A stretch of DNA of 64,000 bases from assembly GCF_045635475.1 (NCBI RefSeq), contig NZ_JBJGXI010000021.1, positions 1 through 64,000 of the forward strand. The letters are read 5' to 3'. This document shows positions 26,494-35,855 of this stretch, piece after piece; the stretch's first letter is position 1, and every line of letters begins with the position of its first letter. The translations under genes were made by a program, and so were the position numbers. Under the pieces are notes generated by a model, which was given only the letters and a program-made list of their open reading frames with translations, did not search any database and was not told the origin of the DNA. Source of the DNA: JBJGXI01 sp045635475 (GTDB taxonomy: Bacteria > Bacillota > Bacilli > Bacillales > Amphibacillaceae).

Positions 26494-27273
26494 ATGATCT
26501 TAAAATTAAAAAATGAGTTCTTTGTTATTCTAACTGTAATTACTTTTGTGATAGTTATGCTTATGAATCAAAATAATACCACTTTTGCAGCGAGTGATGG
26601 TGAAGATGACGGTCTATTATTAATGCAAACACTCAGTGAGGCAAATGTGGATATAGAAAGAATGGTTTTAAAATATAGTGGACTAGTTAAAACCTATAAA
26701 GATTCTATTCACATACGTTCTTTTAAGAGGCAACTAGAACAAGCGTTTTCAATCAATTTAATCCAAATTTCAAAATCAAATAACAAAGACTTAATTAAGT
26801 ACCAAGGTAAAAAAGTTGTATCTTCTTTACCGAACACTACTATCCAAGTAGCTTTGGCCAGTGTCCTCAAAGAGAATGGTAACTATGATGTTTATCTTAT
26901 CGCATCTTTAGTGAATAACTCAAATACAGAAGCTGATTTTTCAAAAAGCTTTACATACCTAAAACATTCATTAGAGAAAACCTCGATAGAACCTAAAATA
27001 AAGATAAATATTCAAGGTAGTTTGGATCGAAAATTAAGTCATAATAGTCAAGAACAAATAATAAAGGAAATGTTTGAGGATTTAGAGGCTCCTGTAACAG
27101 AAGGTTTGAATGAAAAAGAAGTAATAAGTCTTACTGGTTTCTCCAATAAACTTAGTTATTCCATTAAAAGTCATAAAAATCCTGTTAATGTTCAAATAGC
27201 GAGTCGCTTCGACCCACTTAAAAACAAGACCAATTTCACCATCGGCACACCTTTAATAACGATTGTGTATTAA
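26494..27273 (+). CDS. ywmB: YwmB-family secreted protein (copy 1)
   Basis: 259-residue exported protein of the YwmB (TATA-box-binding-like fold) family. Signal peptide of about 32 residues ending near TFAAS. The C-terminal VNVQIASRFDPLKNKT and IGTPLITIVY match the family's ending. Function is unknown; the family belongs to Bacillus envelope or sporulation-era genes. It has a strong AGGAGGGG site. A paralogue at 35856 is roughly 85 percent identical by eye, and both belong to a duplicated block with a sortase and a small lipoprotein. Both ywmB copies remain open although their neighbours have decayed, which suggests selection. Confidence 0.8.
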   Translation: MILKLKNEFFVILTVITFVIVMLMNQNNTTFAASDGEDDGLLLMQTLSEANVDIERMVLKYSGLVKTYKDSIHIRSFKRQLEQAFSINLIQISKSNNKDLIKYQGKKVVSSLPNTTIQVALASVLKENGNYDVYLIASLVNNSNTEADFSKSFTYLKHSLEKTSIEPKIKINIQGSLDRKLSHNSQEQIIKEMFEDLEAPVTEGLNEKEVISLTGFSNKLSYSIKSHKNPVNVQIASRFDPLKNKTNFTIGTPLITIVY

Positions 27274-27353
27274 CAACTTGCCTCTAACAAAGATTGGTGT
27301 ATCATTTCTGTTTCTTTTTTTGAATAAAAAAGAAACTAAGTGGAGGGATTTTC

Positions 27354-27419
27354 ATGTCTCGAATAGGTATAATCACCGTTTCTTTGATTACGCTTTTTCT
27401 TATTAGTGGCAGTCATTAG
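27354..27419 (+). pseudogene. Truncated small lipoprotein (copy 1)
   Basis: Starts MSRIGIITVSLITLFLISG like the intact copy at 36727, but the lipobox Cys is changed to Ser and a TAG follows two codons later, leaving 21 residues. The GGAGGG site is intact. The product could not be lipidated, so this copy is dead. Confidence 0.8.
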
Positions 27420-27457
27420 AGAAAGGTTGGTTAGTCTTAAAGGTTTTGCTCGATATT

Positions 27458-27507
27458 AAACACATTTCTAGCACCATTAACATGTTGATGGTGCTAGAAA
27501 TGTGTTT
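27458..27507 (+). terminator. 20-bp-stem terminator, duplicated block copy 1
   Basis: Perfect 20-bp stem (27458-27477 with 27488-27507) and 10-nt loop ending in TTTAAATG. The matching structure in copy 2 is at 36833-36881. The following 27510-27607 stretch is also shared with copy 2. Confidence 0.8.
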
Positions 27508-27666
27508 AAATGTTATACCCCCCTTCCTGATAATCCCCTTAACTTGTCCAATTGTCTTATCACCTTATAAATTTTTCCGTTGTGTTCCCCCAAGGAATAG
27601 ATATATAAATAATTTTAGATAAAGCGGAGAAAATAGTTGCATAACAATACAAGTTATGTTGTAATA

Positions 27667-27683
27667 ATACTCATAGGGGGTAT
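27667..27683 (+). promoter_or_regulatory. Probable CsoR operator
   Basis: ATACTCATAGGGGGTAT is an imperfect palindrome with the TAC...GGGGTA character of CsoR operators. It ends 6 nt before the csoR ATG, overlapping the ribosome site GGGGG. If bound, CsoR would block both initiation and translation. Confidence 0.55.
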
Positions 27684-27689
27684 AAGTAT

Positions 27690-27986
27690 ATGGTAGAAAT
27701 GAAGGAAACATATAAATATCACGATCACAAAGATAAATTATTAAAAAGATTGAGAAGAATGGAAGGGCAAGTTCGAGGTGTCCATCGAATGATTGAGGAA
27801 GACCGCTATTGTGTGGAAGTCCTATATCAACTAGCTGCTATAAAAGCTGCTACAAATAAAATCGGCCTTGAGCTTATTGAAGATCACACAAGAGGTTGTG
27901 TAGCCAGAGCAGTCAAAGAGAAAGAGGATGACGGTGAGAGCCATATTCAAGAATTAATGGAAGTGTTTCGAACATTTACGAAATAA
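27690..27986 (+). CDS. csoR: Copper-sensing repressor CsoR
   Basis: 98-residue all-alpha repressor that releases DNA on binding Cu(I). The Cu ligands are visible: Cys in EDRYCVEVLYQ (about C41), and the His and Cys in LIEDHTRGCVARA (about H66 and C70). The helical bundle sequence KLLKRLRRMEGQVRGVHRMI is typical. It starts the csoR-copZ-copA operon and has a candidate operator overlapping its ribosome site. copZ begins 16 nt downstream. Its role is to induce copper efflux when cytosolic Cu(I) rises. Confidence 0.93.
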   Translation: MVEMKETYKYHDHKDKLLKRLRRMEGQVRGVHRMIEEDRYCVEVLYQLAAIKAATNKIGLELIEDHTRGCVARAVKEKEDDGESHIQELMEVFRTFTK

Positions 27987-28002
27987 CAAGGAGGTGATAC
28001 GA

Positions 28003-28215
28003 ATGGCAGTAGAAACAAAAACTCTAGATGTAAAAGGAATGTCTTGCGGTCACTGTGTGAGTGCGGTAGAAAGCTCTGTAAAAGAGTTAGATGGGATTGA
28101 AACAGTAAAAGTCGACCTATCAAGCAACAAAGTAACGGTTTCCTTTGACGAGACAAAAGTACAATTAGCTCAAGTAAAAGAAGCAATTGAGGAAACAGGT
28201 TATGATGTAGCATAA
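28003..28215 (+). CDS. copZ: Copper chaperone CopZ
   Basis: 70-residue heavy-metal-associated (HMA) domain protein that carries Cu(I) to the CopA ATPase in the cytosol. The metal site is GMSCGHCV (about residues 12-19). The beta-alpha-beta-beta-alpha-beta pattern is complete to ETGYDVA. The ATG at 28003 follows AAGGAGGTG; a GTG three codons earlier overlaps that site. It lies between csoR and copA. A short 7-bp hairpin (28225-28243, TTTTT loop) between copZ and copA could reduce copA expression. Confidence 0.95.
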   Translation: MAVETKTLDVKGMSCGHCVSAVESSVKELDGIETVKVDLSSNKVTVSFDETKVQLAQVKEAIEETGYDVA

Positions 28216-28317
28216 ATGAAGTATGAGCCGGTTTTTCTGGCTCTACCCCCTTGTAATGAAACGTCAAATTGATGTTTTTTAGTAAGAATCCATCTTAAAA
28301 AGGGAGGTTATAAGATA

Positions 28318-30753
28318 ATGAGTTCTGAGGCTAAAGTTCTTGATCCAGCAGAGGAACAGGTTTCATTGGGCATTACTGGGATGACGTGTGCAGCATGTGC
28401 AAACCGAGTTGAGAAAAACTTGTCAAAAGTAAATGGTGTCAGTAAAGCTAGTGTAAACCCAGCCAGTGAAAAAGCTACTGTCTCGTATAATCCTAGTCAA
28501 GCAACTATTGAAAATTTAATGGAGACAGTTAAGAAAACAGGTTATGGTGTTCGAGAAGAAAAAACAACGTTAGCGATAACTGGCATGACATGTGCGGCAT
28601 GTGCTACACGTATTGAAAAGGGACTTAATAAGATAGATGGTGTAGTAAAAGCCAACGTGAACCTTGCCAATGAAAAAGCCAACGTTGAGTTTATAAATGG
28701 ACAAACAAACTTAGATCAGTTGATTGCCGCTGTAAAAAAGGCAGGATACAGTGCAAAAGTGGCAAATGAAGCCAATGCGGATTCGGAAAAAGCTGCACGC
28801 GATGAAGAGTATAAAAAACAGAGGAACAAGTTCTTGTTAGGGGTCTTGTTTTCCATATGGTTCCTTCCGCAAATGGTTTCTGACTTGGGAGTCGAATATG
28901 GATTCAATTTAGGTTTTCAATTTCATATAAACCCTTGGGTTCAGTTATTATTAGCAACACCAGTACAATTCTATGTTGGTGGTCATTTTTACCGTGATGC
29001 TTACAATGCACTACGGGGTGGTAGTGCCAATATGGCGACGCTTGTAGCGTTAGGAACATCTGCTGCATACTTTTACAGCTTAGTTGTTACGTTAACGGGG
29101 TCAAACGCCGGACTTTATTACGAAGCGGCTGCCCTTATTATTACGCTAATTATTCTTGGAAAGCTTTTAGAGGCACGGGCAAAAGGACAGACATCAGAAG
29201 CTATTAAAAAGTTAATGGGATTACAAGCGAAAACAGCGCGGGTTATTCGTGACGGAGAAGAAAAGGATATTGCGATTGAGGAAGTAGTGGCAGGGGATGT
29301 TATCTTTGTTCGAGCAGGAGAAAAAATTCCAGTAGACGGTGAGATTATCGAAGGGAGCAGTTCAATCGATGAATCGATGCTTACCGGAGAGAGTTTACCA
29401 GTAAGTAAAAATGTTGGTGATTCTGTTATTGGTGCTACTGTGAATAAACATGGTTCATTTAAGTTTAAGGCAACCAAAGTTGGCAAAGACACAGCATTAG
29501 CACAAATTATTAAGCTTGTGGAAGAGGCTCAAGGGTCAAAGGCCCCAATTCAGAAGTTGGCCGATAAAATCTCAGGTGTGTTTGTTCCAATTGTTATTGG
29601 TATAGCGTTGCTAACATTTATCATTACCTACTTTATCGTTGGGTTTACCCCAGCTCTTATTAGTGCGGTAGCTGTTTTGGTAATCGCTTGTCCTTGTGCG
29701 TTAGGACTCGCAACACCAACAGCTGTTATGGTTGGTACCGGTAAAGGTGCAGAAAGTGGTGTTCTCATTAAAGGTGCAGAACACTTAGAAAGTGCTCATC
29801 GAGTAACGACTGTAGTATTGGATAAAACCGGAACAATCACAAAAGGTGAGCCAGAAGTAACGGATATTATCACGACTGATGGTTTTCATGAAGAAGACGT
29901 GCTCCGTCTAGCTGGTTCAGCGGAAAGAGGTTCTGAGCATCCGTTAGGGGAAGCGATTGTAAATAGTGCAAAAGAAAAGGGATTCACGTTAAGTGATGTT
30001 ACTGCATTTAATGCGATTCCAGGTCATGGTATAGAAGTGAATGTGGATGATAAACAAATTCACATAGGTAATAAGAAATTAATGAACCTACAAAATATAG
30101 AATTTGAATTTCTACTCAAACAAATGGAAGAGTTAGAAGGCCAAGGGAAAACAGCGATGCTAATGGCTGTAAACGGCCAATTGGCTGGGATTATTGCTGT
30201 TGCAGACACTGTAAAAGAAACATCAGCTGAAGCGATTAAAGCGCTTAAAAAAATGAAAATAGAAGTGGCGATGATAACTGGCGATAATCGACGTACAGCA
30301 GAGGCGATTGCCAAACAAGTTGGCGTTGATCGTGTGCTAGCGGAAGTGCTCCCAGAAGACAAATCTGCTGAGGTAGAAAAGCTGAAAAAAGAAGGTAAAG
30401 TGGTTGCGATGGTTGGGGATGGTATCAACGATGCACCCGCTCTAGCAGCAGCTGATATAGGGATTGCAATTGGTACAGGTACAGACGTTGCTATTGAAGC
30501 TGCTGATGTTACTTTAATGCGTGGTGACTTAATGGGAATTGTAGATACGATTCGTTTATCTAAAGCAACGATGCGTAAAATAAGGCAAAACCTTTTCTGG
30601 GCATTTGCGTACAACACGATTCTTATCCCTGTTGCGGCTATCGGTCTACTCAATCCAGTTCTCGCAGGTGCGGCGATGGCATTTAGTTCCGTATCTGTTG
30701 TTACAAATACCCTTTTCTTACGGAGATGGAAGCCTGTTCGAGAAGCTGCTTAA
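28318..30753 (+). CDS. copA: Copper-exporting P1B-1 ATPase CopA
   Basis: 811-residue Cu(I) efflux pump of the membrane. Two N-terminal HMA domains have GMTCAACA (C24/C27) and GMTCAACA again (C92/C95). The membrane metal site CPC (458-460) lies in CPCALGLATP, with the partner residues YN and MAFSS in the last helices. D502 in DKTGTITKGE is phosphorylated, SEHPLGEAI is the nucleotide-binding HP motif, and GDGINDAPAL is the hinge. All canonical determinants are intact and the length is normal. It is third in csoR-copZ-copA and is followed by a good terminator. Confidence 0.96.
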   Translation: MSSEAKVLDPAEEQVSLGITGMTCAACANRVEKNLSKVNGVSKASVNPASEKATVSYNPSQATIENLMETVKKTGYGVREEKTTLAITGMTCAACATRIEKGLNKIDGVVKANVNLANEKANVEFINGQTNLDQLIAAVKKAGYSAKVANEANADSEKAARDEEYKKQRNKFLLGVLFSIWFLPQMVSDLGVEYGFNLGFQFHINPWVQLLLATPVQFYVGGHFYRDAYNALRGGSANMATLVALGTSAAYFYSLVVTLTGSNAGLYYEAAALIITLIILGKLLEARAKGQTSEAIKKLMGLQAKTARVIRDGEEKDIAIEEVVAGDVIFVRAGEKIPVDGEIIEGSSSIDESMLTGESLPVSKNVGDSVIGATVNKHGSFKFKATKVGKDTALAQIIKLVEEAQGSKAPIQKLADKISGVFVPIVIGIALLTFIITYFIVGFTPALISAVAVLVIACPCALGLATPTAVMVGTGKGAESGVLIKGAEHLESAHRVTTVVLDKTGTITKGEPEVTDIITTDGFHEEDVLRLAGSAERGSEHPLGEAIVNSAKEKGFTLSDVTAFNAIPGHGIEVNVDDKQIHIGNKKLMNLQNIEFEFLLKQMEELEGQGKTAMLMAVNGQLAGIIAVADTVKETSAEAIKALKKMKIEVAMITGDNRRTAEAIAKQVGVDRVLAEVLPEDKSAEVEKLKKEGKVVAMVGDGINDAPALAAADIGIAIGTGTDVAIEAADVTLMRGDLMGIVDTIRLSKATMRKIRQNLFWAFAYNTILIPVAAIGLLNPVLAGAAMAFSSVSVVTNTLFLRRWKPVREAA

Positions 30754-30770
30754 TAGTCAATGAATAGAAT

Positions 30771-30799
30771 AGAGGTTACTCGTTTTAAGAGTAGCCTCT
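30771..30799 (+). terminator. Terminator of csoR-copZ-copA
   Basis: 11-bp stem AGAGGTTACTC (30771-30781 with 30789-30799, one mismatch) followed by TTTTT, 18 nt after the copA stop. Confidence 0.85.
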
Positions 30800-30998
30800 T
30801 TTTCGTATTTGGGTGCAAAACCAAATCGAGGGTGAGCAAGCTTCTGCGCTGTTCTTAATATAGGTCAAGTAATACACTGGTGTCGCGTTTAACTAATACA
30901 TAACTAGGGGTACTGTGTATGTGTGAGCAAAAATTGGGTTTCTTATATAAAAAGAAATCAATGTAGCATAATATGAATATTAACAAGGTGGTTTTTAT

Positions 30999-33122
30999 AT
31001 GGATCAAAAACATGATAAAAATAAGACTGGTCAAGACGGTAATTTTAAAAACAGTGAAGAACAAGTGCATCATGGGAATGGCCACGAGCAAGAAAATCAC
31101 ACTCACAATCACGAACATGGTCTCGGGAACCATGCGCATCACGACCAAGAAGGTCATTCCCACCATGATCATGAAGGTCCTGATCATGGGAATATGATTG
31201 CTGATTTTAAAACAAGATTTTATATCTCATTACTGGTAACGATTCCAATACTGGTACTATCACCAATGATTCAATCTTTTTTTAATTATGAATTTACGTT
31301 TCCAGGCGCTGGCTATGTTCTGTTTGGGTTGGCGACCTTTGTCTTTTTCTACGGTGGAAAACCTTTTCTAATAGGATTCATTGATGAACTAAAGCAAAAG
31401 AACCCAGGTATGATGACATTGATAGCACTTGCAATTGTAGTTGCCTATGGATATAGCACACTAACGGTATTTGGTCTTTCGGGAAGTAATTTTTACTGGG
31501 AATTAGCCACTCTGATAGATATCATGCTGTTAGGACATTTGATCGAAATGCGGTCTGTAATGGGGGCTTCTAATGCCCTCGAAGACCTTGTTAAAATGAT
31601 GCCGTCAGAAGCGCATATAATGGATGAAAACGGTGAGGTAAAGGATGTTAAAGTATCCAGCTTAAAGCACGGAGATAAGGTGCTTATAAAGCCCGGTGAA
31701 AAAGTACCAGTTGACGGCAGTATTGTAAAAGGTCAGTCATCTGTAAATGAATCGATGTTAACTGGTGAATCTGTACCAATAGATAAAGAAGTTGATGATG
31801 AAGTGATTGGTGGATCGATTAACGGAGAAGGGTCACTAACCATTCAAGTAGAAAAAACCGGAGATGATAGCTATCTTTCGCAAGTCGTTACGATGGTCAA
31901 GGAAGCGCAGCAGTCAAGGTCTAAGACACAGGATTTATCTAATCGCGCTGCTAAATGGTTGTTTTATCTAGCGTTATTAGCTGGTGTTGCAACACTCGTT
32001 ATTTGGTTAGCACTAGGTTATCCGTTTGCTTATGCGTTAGAACGAATGGTAACAGTTATGGTTATAGCCTGTCCTCATGCTTTAGGGCTCGCTGCACCAT
32101 TGGTTGTCGCACGTTCAACAGCCCTAGCGGCTAAACAAGGGTTACTGATTAGGAACCGTACTAATTTTGAAGAGGCAAGAAATGTGGAAGTGGTTGTTTT
32201 TGATAAAACAGGAACATTGACGGAAGGCGAATTTGGTATTACAGAGATTATAACGGAAGAGGGCTATGACAAAAGCCATGTTTTGCAAATGGCCGCATCA
32301 CTCGAAGTTCAATCGGAACACCCGATTGCTAGAGGGATCGTAGACGGGGCTAAAGAACAAAAATTATCCCTTCATGAGCCTGAACAGTTTGAATCAATGA
32401 CAGGTAAAGGATTAAGGGGAACTGTAGAAGGAAAAGAAGTTTTAATTGTCAGTCCTGGCTATGTGAAACAACAACAAATGGATTACAACAAGGAAAAGTT
32501 CAATGAATTATCGGAGCAAGGTAAAACAGTTGTGTTTGTAATCATCAATAGTCAATTGACAGGTATGATTGCATTGGCAGATAAAGTAAGAAAAAGTGCG
32601 GAGCGTGCCATTGCGCGATTAAAAGATCTTGGTGTAGAGTCACAGATGTTAACTGGAGATAACTATAAGGTTGCCCAGTGGGTAGCAAATCAATTAAACC
32701 TAGACCAAGTTGTTGCAGAGGTCTTGCCACATGAGAAAGCAGATAAAATTAAAGAGATTAAAAGAAGTGGGAAAAAAATTGCTATGACCGGTGATGGTGT
32801 CAATGATGCACCTGCACTTGCAAATGCAGATCTTGGTATTGCAATAGGTGCTGGTACAGATGTAGCAATGGAAACTGCAGATGTAATTCTGGTAAGAAGT
32901 AATCCAGAGGATGTCGTATCTATCTTAGAGCTATCAAAATCGACATATAGGAAAATGATCCAAAATCTTTGGTGGGCTGCTGGTTATAATATTTTGACCA
33001 TTCCACTTGCGGCAGGAATCTTATCGCCAATCGGTATCGTATTAAGTCCAGCTGTAGGTGCTGTATTAATGTCATTGAGTACAGTTGTCGTGGCAATAAA
33101 TGCTCGACTATTTAAAGGATAG
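30999..33122 (+). CDS. copB: CopB-type P1B-3 ATPase (CPH motif)
   Basis: 707-residue heavy-metal ATPase of the CopB type. A His-rich cytosolic tail (about residues 20-68, pieces such as HTHNHEHGLGNHAHH) replaces HMA domains. The membrane metal site is CPH (from C358) in ACPHALGLAAP, which defines P1B-3 pumps linked to Cu(II)/Cu(I)/Ag(I) export. D402 in FDKTGTLTEGE is phosphorylated, and SEHPIARGI and TGDGVNDAPAL are intact. ATG with AAGGTGG upstream. It is a separate transcript after copA. A weak CsoR-like palindrome lies around 30898-30918, but the promoter was not resolved. Confidence 0.9.
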   Translation: MDQKHDKNKTGQDGNFKNSEEQVHHGNGHEQENHTHNHEHGLGNHAHHDQEGHSHHDHEGPDHGNMIADFKTRFYISLLVTIPILVLSPMIQSFFNYEFTFPGAGYVLFGLATFVFFYGGKPFLIGFIDELKQKNPGMMTLIALAIVVAYGYSTLTVFGLSGSNFYWELATLIDIMLLGHLIEMRSVMGASNALEDLVKMMPSEAHIMDENGEVKDVKVSSLKHGDKVLIKPGEKVPVDGSIVKGQSSVNESMLTGESVPIDKEVDDEVIGGSINGEGSLTIQVEKTGDDSYLSQVVTMVKEAQQSRSKTQDLSNRAAKWLFYLALLAGVATLVIWLALGYPFAYALERMVTVMVIACPHALGLAAPLVVARSTALAAKQGLLIRNRTNFEEARNVEVVVFDKTGTLTEGEFGITEIITEEGYDKSHVLQMAASLEVQSEHPIARGIVDGAKEQKLSLHEPEQFESMTGKGLRGTVEGKEVLIVSPGYVKQQQMDYNKEKFNELSEQGKTVVFVIINSQLTGMIALADKVRKSAERAIARLKDLGVESQMLTGDNYKVAQWVANQLNLDQVVAEVLPHEKADKIKEIKRSGKKIAMTGDGVNDAPALANADLGIAIGAGTDVAMETADVILVRSNPEDVVSILELSKSTYRKMIQNLWWAAGYNILTIPLAAGILSPIGIVLSPAVGAVLMSLSTVVVAINARLFKG

Positions 33123-33330
33123 AATATAAAAAAACAGGCCCCCGAAATGAATGAAGTATGTTGCTCTTTGTAAAGGACATTTTATTAAAGACTAGGCATG
33201 ACCTCTGAATTGAGCAGGGGTCATCTTCTTGACATAGGCCGAAGCATCGTTTGCGATAATAAATGCTACTCAATGGCTTTACCTAAATATTTAACCCTCA
33301 TGATTCAGAAAAATCATAATATTTTTTTAT
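33123..33330. other. Short gap after copB
   Basis: Contains an imperfect hairpin with ATGACC/GGTCAT arms around 33197-33223. No coding sequence was recognised. Confidence 0.35.
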
Positions 33331-33364
33331 TCCTCAAACTTTCTACATAATCATTGAGTATACT
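33331..33364 (+). promoter_or_regulatory. Tandem TCnnCA promoter before pspA 1
   Basis: TCCTCA (33331-33336), 5 nt, TCTACA (33342-33347), 11 nt, TATACT (33359-33364). One of the clearest examples of this architecture. Confidence 0.75.
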
Positions 33365-33443
33365 GATTCTAAGTTCCAAGTATTTAGGAATAGCAACAGT
33401 AAAAAATTCTTTACAACTAATGAAATTTTTAGGAGGAATACAA

Positions 33444-34112
33444 ATGTTTAAATTATATAAACGATTGAGTACGATAGTAACGTCAGAATTAAATAAAGCC
33501 CTTGATAAGGCTGAAGACCCGGTAAAATTGCTTGACCAGTATATGCGAGAGATGGCTGCTGATATCCGTGAAGCAGAAACAGCCGTATCCAAACAAATTG
33601 CAAATGAAAAAGTGCTAAAGAAAAAATATGATGATGCTGAAGGTCTTGCTAAAAAGAGGGAAACGCAGGCTGTGCAGGCCCTGGAAGCAGGAAATGAAGA
33701 TCTTGCCCGTCGAGCACTTGAAGATAAACAAAAACATAGTCAACAGGCCGAAACATTATTTGAATCTTATACACGAACAAAATCTGACGCTGATTCACTG
33801 CGTGAGAGATTGACTGAAATGAAAGAAGAGTACAATGAAATGAATCTGAAAAAAGACTCACTAAAAGCTAGGGCGGAGTCTGCCAAAACAAAAACCAAAA
33901 TTAATCGAACAATGTCGAATATCGGTAGTGATGAATCTAGTCAAGGATTTAACCGCATGGAAGAAAAAGTACTACGCTATGAGGCTGAAGCAGAAACAAG
34001 TGATGACCTTCGTTCTTCAAGGTCACTTGATGATGAGTTAGAATCAATGAATACAAAAGATACTGTGTACAATGAATTAGAGGAATTAAAGAAAAAAATG
34101 GGGAAAGAGTAG
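33444..34112 (+). CDS. pspA: PspA/IM30 phage-shock protein (copy 1)
   Basis: 222-residue coiled-coil protein of the PspA/Vipp1 family, which binds stressed membrane from the cytosolic side and limits proton leakage. The amphipathic N-terminal helix FKLYKRLSTIVTSELNKALD, the segment EDPVKLLDQYMREM, and long heptad-rich helices to about 180 are typical. The start at ATG 33444 (AGGAGG site) gives the standard family N-terminus; the open frame extends 30 codons upstream without a site. The second copy at 49606 has the same length. The promoter belongs to the tandem-repeat group, linking membrane protection to the metal regulon. Confidence 0.92.
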   Translation: MFKLYKRLSTIVTSELNKALDKAEDPVKLLDQYMREMAADIREAETAVSKQIANEKVLKKKYDDAEGLAKKRETQAVQALEAGNEDLARRALEDKQKHSQQAETLFESYTRTKSDADSLRERLTEMKEEYNEMNLKKDSLKARAESAKTKTKINRTMSNIGSDESSQGFNRMEEKVLRYEAEAETSDDLRSSRSLDDELESMNTKDTVYNELEELKKKMGKE

Positions 34113-34840
34113 CCTTCTTTCCCTCATGTTGGGTATTTCCTTTATTGGGTCAACTTGCAACTCTCCTTTTTTATTACTTTGAACCCTCGTGTAATCGTTT
34201 TAATAAGCTTTTAGTGTTAATCATCAAGGAGGGGTTATCATTCATACGGTTATTATGGCAGAACGGTTAGGATTATAGGCGAAGGCATCGAAACAAAGGA
34301 AGGCCAAAGAAGTATTACTTGAAGTTTAAGAGTAAAGTAAATTATTATAGCTAGAAGAATTTAATTCAATTCACACTTTTCAACAGATTCTTCATAGTTT
34401 CTCCACAACCTTCTCACATTTTAAACTTCCACCACTCAGTTATATAGTAGCATAGCAGCAATTAAGGGAGGACTAAATTGGTGAACTTTGAAATGATATA
34501 CATATATAACACATCATAGATGGTGGATCCAATCCTAAATATTAGAGAACAGTGGAAAATTCCCATTTTTGAATTTTTTCGTAGATTACAGGGGTATGTG
34601 ATATTTTAAAATCATCAAGGCAGTCATTTAAACTTGTCTCATCTCTCTTGAATTTTCACTTTGATCCATGAGTATTATTAATTGATTGTAGAATTATTCA
34701 AGTGATTAGACTAGTAGCAGAAGAAAAGAAAAATTTTAGTATCAAGGGTTAAAACTCAAAGAAGAAATAAGTAAGGGAAATGTTACATTATATACAATGA
34801 ACAAGCTATTGGTAACTCCAAAAAAGAAAGGGAGATATAG
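34113..34840 (+). other. Decayed region with a UreH-like gene fragment
   Basis: No intact gene in about 730 bases. A degenerate tandem-repeat site (TCTTCA 34389-34394, TCTCCA 34400-34405, poor -10) precedes a remnant at about 34485-34572. This remnant reads as the N-terminus of the UreH-like protein found intact at 56079: the DNA for DPILNI and EQW is recognisable in both. Around 34233-34330 short open stretches (HTVIMAERLGL) are unassigned. Confidence 0.55.
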
Positions 34841-35122
34841 TTGGATTTACAGTTTACAACTAATTTAGTAATTTATATTGTCGGTGTCATAGTTGGAACA
34901 GGGATAATAACACGAGCAACAAATAAATTTATTTTTAATTCCTTTGGTCATAAACAAAAGGCTTTTTATTCGTTTATAACAGTTTCTGTATTTTCTGTCT
35001 TAGGGTATGGAGTTATCGCTATTATAGGACCAGTAATATGGCTTATTTATGACTTAAGACGGGTGCTCAGAGGTGAAAATCACAAAGATCCAAATTTGAA
35101 TAAAGGTGGAGAAGTAGAGTGA
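34841..35122 (+). CDS. Small two-helix membrane protein
   Basis: 93-residue protein with two membrane helices (about 7-24 and 42-67) and a charged C-terminal tail. It starts at TTG 34841 with AAAGGGAG. Its stop codon lies just past the GTG of the sortase pseudogene, so it was probably the first gene of that operon. I do not recognise the family. Confidence 0.6.
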   Translation: MDLQFTTNLVIYIVGVIVGTGIITRATNKFIFNSFGHKQKAFYSFITVSVFSVLGYGVIAIIGPVIWLIYDLRRVLRGENHKDPNLNKGGEVE

Positions 35123-35716
35123 AAAAATTGCATTTGTGTTAATCATTCTTGGTATATCATTACTTAGTGTTGGTGGTTATCAATTCATCAGTGCAAAAGT
35201 ATCCGAGCAAAATAGTTTAAATGAAGCAAGAAAGTAGTTTCCATGGAGACATCAATCCAAACATCAGGTGATGAAGATATTGCCACCACACAGGCCCAGT
35301 CCTACTTACCAGTAAGAGGGGAAACAGTAGGAATTATCCAAATCCCTAGCATCAACACAGAACTTCCAATCTTAGAAGGAACAGAGGCCGATGAATTAGT
35401 AAAAGGTGTCGGCCATTATATAGGTTCGGCTTTTCCAAGTGAAAATGATCAAATTGTTTTATCCGGTCACAGGGATACGGTGTTTCGTAATCTAGGAAAA
35501 GTAAAAGTCGGGGATATTTTTATTATAAAAATGCCTTACGGAGAGTTTACCTATAAGATGGTTGATTATAAAATTGTAGAGGCAGATGACCGTACCGTTA
35601 TAAAATCAACAGCACCAGAAGAAACACTGATTCTTACCACATGCTACCCATTTGGGTATATTGGTGATGCACCACAAAGATATATCGTATATGCTAAGCC
35701 GGTGATTAATGATTAG
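35119..35716 (+). pseudogene. Class D sortase, N-terminally broken (copy 2)
   Basis: The catalytic domain is complete: SGHRDTVF holds the active His, ILTTCYPFGYIG the active Cys, and QRYIVYAK the Arg. The N-terminal helix (FVLIILGISLL) is separated from it by a TAG at 35236 and frame changes; the start codon also lacks one G compared with copy 1. An ATG at 35243 could give a 157-residue soluble catalytic domain without a membrane anchor. Class D sortases cut LPxTx-type signals at the wall. Probably inactive, but less damaged than copy 1. Confidence 0.75.
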
Positions 35717-35806
35717 TCTACTCTCGCAAACTTTTACATCCGTTCCTCATCAACGGGGAAGACATCCTTTTTCATAAAGTATCTTTTAAAACTATGTATA
35801 TCCTTT

Positions 35807-35829
35807 GTCTTATTAGTAAATAATGAGAC
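35807..35829 (+). promoter_or_regulatory. Hairpin in the ywmB leader, copy 2
   Basis: GTCTTATTA pairs with TAATGAGAC around the same GTAAA loop as in copy 1. One arm differs at one position in each half, and the pairing survives as a G-U wobble. Confidence 0.5.
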
Positions 35830-35855
35830 TAATAGTTTCATAGGAGGGGATAATA

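Noticed and set aside
31100..31200. His-coding repeat region at the start of copB as a DNA repeat element
   Set aside because: The repetition comes from His-rich coding sequence in a normal CopB N-terminus.
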